Position numbers and translations under genes: made by a program. Below are positions 59,804-64,000 of a stretch of 64,000 nucleotides of DNA, piece by piece. The stretch comes from Klebsiella pneumoniae (GTDB taxonomy: Bacteria > Pseudomonadota > Gammaproteobacteria > Eutrophobiales > Eutrophobiaceae): assembly GCA_945878555.1 (NCBI GenBank), contig CAMDWI010000009.1, forward strand, positions 62,001 to 126,000, read 5' to 3'. The notes under the pieces are model-generated. The model was given only the letters and a program-made list of their open reading frames with translations. It ran no database searches and had not been told where the DNA came from. Each line of letters begins with the position of its first letter. Within the stretch, counting starts at the first letter, position 1.

Positions 59804-61099
59804 ATGGTCAGAAAGGCATGTCTGGTTACATTTGTGCTTTCACTTGTTTCCAGCCCCTTGCCAGCGGATGAACTTGATGAGCTGAAACTGCAACTGGCTG
59901 ACCTGAAACGGCGACTGGAACAACTCGAACAACCGCAACCACAGGCGGCTGAAAGTGCAGAGCTGCCGGATAACGTTGTCACCTCTGGAGATGTACACGG
60001 TAGCTGGAAGATACCCGGGACCGACAGTTCGATGCGTTTAGGTGGATTCATACGTGCACACATGATCTATGATATCGGACCGCGACCCACGTCCAGCGGT
60101 GGTGATGTTGCCTCGATCCATACCGCGATTCTGGAAGGCACACCTGAATATCAAAACCGGGGCGACACCCGAATCGCCGGCAGGGATGCCCGTATCAATG
60201 TCGAGACCTACACGCCGACGGCATATGGCCAGATGCACACATTTATTCAGGCTGACTTCAAGGGTGACCCGGATAACAAGGGCAGCCGCGCAACGACCAG
60301 CCGCAGCACCTTTTCCATGCGCCATGCCTATGCTGAAGTGGGAAATTTTCTGGCAGGCATTACATATTCAAATTACCTGGATGCCACCGTATTCGGTGAC
60401 AAGGTCGATGCAACCGGACCCACCGGTCGCACCATGATCCGTCAGGGACAAATCCGATATACCCATCATCTGGATGACTACCGTGAATTTGCCATTGCCA
60501 TTGAAAACCCCCACGGTGATTTCGTTGACGCGGATGATGAGAATCTTGACGATGGGTATCCGGATTTCACCATGCGTTTTCGTCATGAAACCGACCGCTG
60601 GCATTACCAGTTCAGTGGTATGTTGCGCCGCATAGGAATTGACGATGGACTCGGCCTGGATGATACCGCTCTTTCCTGGGCACTGAATCACTCCGGACTG
60701 TTTATGTTTCCGGGTGACAGGGACCGTATCACCTGGTATCTCAATTTTGGTGATGGTATCGGACGCTACCTTGAAGGCGGCAAGGATCAGGGTGCATCAA
60801 TCACTCCGAACGGTAAACTGGATACCCAGTCTGGTTACGGCGGCTTCGTGACCTATAAACACTGGTGGACCCCGGAGCTGTCAACCAATCTGGACCTGGG
60901 CATAGGCTACTATGACCTGAATCCGGAAGAGGATGCACAGGCCAACGAACGCTTGTTGTCCAGTCATATCAATCTGATTTGGGTCCCGTTGGAACAGCTG
61001 GAACTGGGGCTGGAGTATGTCTGGGGCCATCGCCGGGTGCATGACGGCAGGGAGGGCGAGATTAGCCGGGTTCAGGTCAATTCAATTTTCATCTTCTAA
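59804..61099 (+). CDS. DcaP-like outer-membrane porin, copy 2
   Basis: This 431-residue paralogue has signal peptide ending near PLPADE, coiled coil ELDELKLQLADLKRRLEQLE, and a barrel of the same type ending VNSIFIF. Shared blocks with copy 1 include ENPRGDF/ENPHGDF, DADDE-LDD, RWH-QFSG-RR-GIDDG, KHWWT and VHDGREG. It lacks the longer linker of copy 1. With an 8-bp spacing and no evident ribosome-binding site, it is probably translated by coupling. Mixed trimers of the two copies are possible but unproven. Its 3' end overlaps the convergent gene at 61089-61391 by 11 bp. Confidence 0.88.
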   Translation: MVRKACLVTFVLSLVSSPLPADELDELKLQLADLKRRLEQLEQPQPQAAESAELPDNVVTSGDVHGSWKIPGTDSSMRLGGFIRAHMIYDIGPRPTSSGGDVASIHTAILEGTPEYQNRGDTRIAGRDARINVETYTPTAYGQMHTFIQADFKGDPDNKGSRATTSRSTFSMRHAYAEVGNFLAGITYSNYLDATVFGDKVDATGPTGRTMIRQGQIRYTHHLDDYREFAIAIENPHGDFVDADDENLDDGYPDFTMRFRHETDRWHYQFSGMLRRIGIDDGLGLDDTALSWALNHSGLFMFPGDRDRITWYLNFGDGIGRYLEGGKDQGASITPNGKLDTQSGYGGFVTYKHWWTPELSTNLDLGIGYYDLNPEEDAQANERLLSSHINLIWVPLEQLELGLEYVWGHRRVHDGREGEISRVQVNSIFIF

Positions 61100-61391
61100 A
61101 TGTCTGTTCCGAAATCCTGTCCAGCAACTCCATCTCCATCACCCACATACACAATAACAGTCGCTCGCCCGGCTCTATTGCAGCAATCATGGCTTGTTGG
61201 GCAACGGTGTCACCGCGTAACTTTTTCAGTCTGATAACTCCGGCGCTGATCGCCCCGGTCATTTTATCATCAAGATTCAGGTCCACCACATCCAGCAGGC
61301 TTGCCTGTTCAACAGTATCAAGACCAAATAATTCAACTAGTAACTGCTCATGCAGCATATCATCCCTGTCACTGTTCATAGCTGTATTCAC
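61089..61391 (-). CDS. Hypothetical 100-residue acidic-helical protein
   Basis: This minus-strand frame is convergent with porin copy 2 (11-bp overlap) and lies just beyond the terminator of the ThDP enzyme. The protein is Leu/Met/Asp/Glu-rich and probably helical, with no signal peptide, membrane segment or motif I recognise. It has a normal protein-like composition, unlike the Ser-rich opposite frame. Start is GTG 61391 (GAGG only 2 nt upstream) or ATG 61379. The ThDP terminator leaves it without an obvious promoter unless read-through occurs. Function unknown. Confidence 0.55.
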   Translation of the reverse strand: MNTAMNSDRDDMLHEQLLVELFGLDTVEQASLLDVVDLNLDDKMTGAISAGVIRLKKLRGDTVAQQAMIAAIEPGERLLLCMWVMEMELLDRISEQTFRR

Positions 61392-61416
61392 TGCCTCACC
61401 ATTACCAGTCCGGAAA

Positions 61417-61451
61417 TAAAAAACGCCCCGGCAGACTCACTGCCGGGGCGT
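61417..61451 (-). terminator. Rho-independent terminator of the cytochrome-ThDP operon
   Basis: On the minus strand a 12-bp perfect stem ACGCCCCGGCAG/CTGCCGGGGCGT with a 5-nt loop (61423-61451) is followed by six T. It lies 28 bp after the ThDP enzyme stop. Confidence 0.93.
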
Positions 61452-61478
61452 ATGGAAAGGTAATACACCAGGCGACTC

Positions 61479-63377
61479 TCAGACCTTGCGGTCACGTTGC
61501 TCCGCCAGCGAGAATTTCTGGTAATTGGTCACTTCTGCACCAATACCCAGACGACGGGTATGCACGTCCAGCATGAAGGGTCTACCCTCGGCCAGTGTGC
61601 GCAACCCGGTACGAATCGCATCTTTCAGCTGATCTGAATTCGTGACGACCGCACCGGGAATATTATAGGCGGCAGCCAGCTTGGTGAAATCGACTATCGG
61701 ATTGCCCAGATAGGAAATGTAGTCACGGTTGGCCTGGCCGGCGGGGCCATTCCGTCCCATCATCTGCCAGCGCGTCTCTTCATAGGTATGGTTGTTGAAT
61801 ATCACGGTCATGACCGGAATGTCGTAACGAGACATCGTCCACAACGAATCGGTCTGTCCAAACAGAAAACCGCCATCTCCCTGCATTGAAATGACCTGGC
61901 GGTTCGGCAGGGCCAGTTTCACACCAACCGAGGCACCGGTACCCCATCCGAGCGCACGCCCTTCGGTACGGCCGATTTTCAACATCGCGTCATCGGCAAA
62001 CGGGAACATACCCAGCGTCTTGTATTCGGTCCCCTGCTCGGCGACGATAACGGCGTCTTTCTCCATCTGCTGTCGCAATTCATACACGAGGGCCGGCCAT
62101 GGCACAGGTGAGCCCTTGCTCATACGCCCTGCCGCCAGTCTGGCCGCCATGACGCCTTTAGTATGGCCGGCAACGATACGTCGGCGTTCCTCGGTCAGTT
62201 TTTTCAATTGCGCCGGGGTTGCCAGCGTTTTCACGGCGGCCACCAGATCTTTTGCCACCTCGGCCAGGTTACCCACCAGTGCAGCCACCAATGGCGCATT
62301 CCTGCCTATTGTATTCTCATCAACACTGGCATGAATCTCACGTATGGCATTGTTACGACCACCATAACCATTACGACGTGTGCGGGCCCCGAAATTAATA
62401 TACAGGTCTATCGGTTTTGGATTGCGTTGCAGATAGCCCGCAACCTGGTCATCCTCACCAACCCAGAGCGGGTGCGTGTTCGGGAAGTCAACTGTAATGC
62501 TGCGATACTGAATCACGGGAATGGCAAGTAATTCACATAATTCGACCAGTGCTGCCCTGGCATTGCAGTGCCCAACCTCGGGACCGACCTCCATCAACGG
62601 AGAATCTGCACTGAGCAGTACCTTCGCCGCCCGGACCACTTCATCCGCATCCGGCCGGATACTCATCGGCGTATTCAGGGCCTCCCGTGAGTAGATCGTG
62701 CCAGTCACCTCCTTGTACATCAGATCGCGCGGTGTCCTGATATAGGTCGGGCCACCCGGTAATACACTGGCCACCTTGTAGGCCTTGCGCACCCATTCAG
62801 ACAGGCGCTCGGGCTGGTTCGCGGTCCAGGTCCACTTGGTATAAAAGCGGGCGGCTTCTTCCCAGTTATCAATGTCCTCGTGACTGTCCGTACCTTCGGC
62901 GGTTGAATCAGCATGATCGCTCATAATGACCAGCGGCGTCCGGTCTTTCATTGAGTTGTACATATTCGAGGTCGAGTGTGGCAGACCTACCCGGCTGTAA
63001 AAACCGAATGCCGGTTTGCCGGTCACCTTGGCATAACCATCGGCCATTGCCACCACTTGTCCTTCCTGGGTCGCCTGGATCAGCTGGATCTGCGGACGGC
63101 TGACCAGCGCATCAACTATCGGTCCGAGACCGGAACCGTTGGAACAAAAAAGGTAAGGTGTACCGGTCTCGGCCATCTGTTCGAGGATCAAATCGCCGCC
63201 GGTACCGGTGATTGTACGTACATATTCCTTTGGCAATTCTCCGCCGGGAATAAATGGTTCGACCGCGGCCATCGCCGATTTAGCCGCCGTCATAGTGTAA
63301 CTTGCGGCTGCCATACCGCTGAGAAATCCACGCCGTGAAATCCTGGCATTTATAAGGTCTTTGACTAGTTCACGCAT
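61479..63377 (-). CDS. Tat-exported thiamine-diphosphate-dependent enzyme (acetolactate synthase / benzoylformate decarboxylase family)
   Basis: This 632-residue protein has a twin-arginine signal: SRRGFLSG at residues 14-21, a hydrophobic stretch and a cleavage-like SAMAAVE near 35-40. It then shows the full three-domain ThDP plan: pyrimidine-binding domain (about 53-225) with cofactor-activating Glu E105 in QATQEGQVVAMADGYAKVTGKP, a central domain (about 245-380), and the diphosphate domain (about 425-615) with GDG at 500-502, 25 residues, then NN at 528-529. Related enzymes decarboxylate or ligate 2-oxo acids in the cytoplasm; export of a folded holoenzyme is unusual. The upstream partner is a c-type cytochrome. 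Substrate unknown. AGGGGG ribosome-binding site. Confidence 0.9.
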   Translation of the reverse strand: MRELVKDLINARISRRGFLSGMAAASYTMTAAKSAMAAVEPFIPGGELPKEYVRTITGTGGDLILEQMAETGTPYLFCSNGSGLGPIVDALVSRPQIQLIQATQEGQVVAMADGYAKVTGKPAFGFYSRVGLPHSTSNMYNSMKDRTPLVIMSDHADSTAEGTDSHEDIDNWEEAARFYTKWTWTANQPERLSEWVRKAYKVASVLPGGPTYIRTPRDLMYKEVTGTIYSREALNTPMSIRPDADEVVRAAKVLLSADSPLMEVGPEVGHCNARAALVELCELLAIPVIQYRSITVDFPNTHPLWVGEDDQVAGYLQRNPKPIDLYINFGARTRRNGYGGRNNAIREIHASVDENTIGRNAPLVAALVGNLAEVAKDLVAAVKTLATPAQLKKLTEERRRIVAGHTKGVMAARLAAGRMSKGSPVPWPALVYELRQQMEKDAVIVAEQGTEYKTLGMFPFADDAMLKIGRTEGRALGWGTGASVGVKLALPNRQVISMQGDGGFLFGQTDSLWTMSRYDIPVMTVIFNNHTYEETRWQMMGRNGPAGQANRDYISYLGNPIVDFTKLAAAYNIPGAVVTNSDQLKDAIRTGLRTLAEGRPFMLDVHTRRLGIGAEVTNYQKFSLAEQRDRKV

Positions 63378-63440
63378 ATTGCGCCCCCTGCATAAAATAA
63401 TTTATAAAAAAACACAGATGAAGTTTTGCCTGTGTAGATA

Positions 63441-63737
63441 TCAGTTCTCTTTCACAGCAAAATTATCGATCAGATATTTCTTCACAGTCTCCATTTCGCT
63501 TTCGTGGATTGCCGCACCCCTGGCAACCATGTCATAAAAATAGGTTTCCCATTCCTCTGCAGTCAGCTTCTTGTGCGAGTTGGTGATATTATCCAGGCCA
63601 TGGCAGGCAGTGCAGGCAGTCAATATCTTGTCCATGCCCTCACCCGCCGGCAGTCCCTGAGACTGGCCAGCAACGGGTAGTACGATTCCTGTTACCATCA
63701 GCAGGACACGTAAATCCCGCCAGATTATTTTTTTCAT
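63441..63737 (-). CDS. Small periplasmic c-type cytochrome
   Basis: This 98-residue precursor has a signal peptide MKKIIWRDLRVLLMVTGIVL ending near AGQSQG, one haem-binding CTACH at residues 42-46 and candidate methionine ligands M70 (YDMVARGA) or M82. The mature domain of about 70 residues resembles the single-haem electron-transfer subunits that accompany periplasmic dehydrogenases. The frame extends to 63812, but ATG 63737 begins a proper signal peptide and follows GGGGGC. It ends 63 bp before the Tat-ThDP enzyme on the same strand, so the two form a probable operon. Confidence 0.9.
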   Translation of the reverse strand: MKKIIWRDLRVLLMVTGIVLPVAGQSQGLPAGEGMDKILTACTACHGLDNITNSHKKLTAEEWETYFYDMVARGAAIHESEMETVKKYLIDNFAVKEN

Positions 63738-63812
63738 GATTGCCCCCAAGACAATTTGATGGTCATTTTTGTGAGGATAAGAATAGACCTCAACTCCGGT
63801 GGTGTCCATCAA

Positions 63813-64000
63813 AATACCTCGCCTGGAACAGGCAAAATTACACTTGCACCAGATTTACACATTCCCGAGTTAAACGGCGTGGGCACATGATTTCAGGTCT
63901 GATCGCCGCTAGTATCAGGCCCGTGCCAGCCCGTTGCGCGCCCCCGGATCACTGCCAGTAAATGATGCACATCAGTCCGGGGCCTGTCGAGTAACAGTGT
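63813..64000. other. Upstream edge region with no assignable gene
   Basis: This holds the presumed promoter of the cytochrome-ThDP operon, but no convincing -35/-10 pair was found. A minus-strand frame open from the window edge to a stop at 63893 might be the 3' end of another gene, but it shows no recognisable motif. The plus-strand frame at 63740-63961 looks spurious. Confidence 0.3.

Noticed and set aside
48441-61451. Possible attachment-site repeat of the tRNA-Leu 3' end
   Set aside because: Only short CCCCGG matches occur within terminator stems; no repeat longer than about 8 bp and no integrase was found.
63740-63961. 73-codon plus-strand frame at the window end
   Set aside because: Antisense to the cytochrome promoter region, with Cys/Arg/Pro-rich composition and no motif.
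63893-64000. Minus-strand frame open to the window edge
   Set aside because: Only about 35 codons visible and no recognisable domain, so it cannot be called a gene end.

Overview
The window looks like a chromosomal stretch from a Gammaproteobacterium, probably an aquatic or marine heterotroph outside the enteric and Pseudomonas groups. The evidence is gene order: a complete mraZ-to-lpxC division and cell-wall cluster followed by secA, the rnpB/rsmI and lpoA-yraN-diaA-dolP block, sspAB-petABC, degS-hisD-hisG-murA-ibaG-mlaC, and yajC-secD-secF. The assignment rests on synteny and protein motifs read by eye; no database search was possible.

Layout. 1-23.6 kb, mostly minus strand: the 5' part of argJ, secA, a membrane-anchored M23 peptidase, dciA (plus strand), lpxC and the dcw operon read from mraZ (about 23.6 kb) down to ftsZ (6.0 kb). 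The mraZ promoter has a near-consensus -35/-10 followed by three GTGG boxes at 10-bp spacing, the expected MraZ autoregulation site. 23.9-28.7 kb: RNase P RNA and rsmI (minus), then lpoA, yraN, diaA and dolP (plus). 28.7-48.3 kb, mostly minus: sspB, sspA, cytochrome bc1 (petCBA), degS (plus), hisD, hisG, murA, ibaG, an MlaC-family lipid carrier next to an MMPL/RND membrane protein, purN, pdxB, secF, secD, yajC, tgt and queA.

48.4 kb marks a change of character. A tRNA-Leu(CAA) gene is followed by an accessory, mostly plus-strand region: two paralogous TonB-dependent receptors with matching promoters and G7/G8 tracts just before the start codon; a YqhA-family membrane protein, an MscS-like protein and MscL; two paralogous DcaP-like porins; and, on the minus strand, a small c-type cytochrome gene followed by a twin-arginine-exported thiamine-diphosphate enzyme ending at a strong terminator.

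How the genes work together. The first 48 kb makes and regulates the envelope: peptidoglycan precursors, the divisome, lipid A commitment (LpxC), Sec translocation, lipid homeostasis and respiration. The last 15 kb looks like nutrient acquisition: TonB receptors and porins bring small, probably anionic, solutes into the periplasm. There a folded ThDP enzyme may decarboxylate or oxidise a 2-oxo acid and pass electrons to the adjacent cytochrome c, and so to the respiratory chain. That coupling is inference, and it is the most unusual system in the window. The second most unusual is the pairing of MlaC with an MMPL transporter where mlaB and mlaDEF would be expected.
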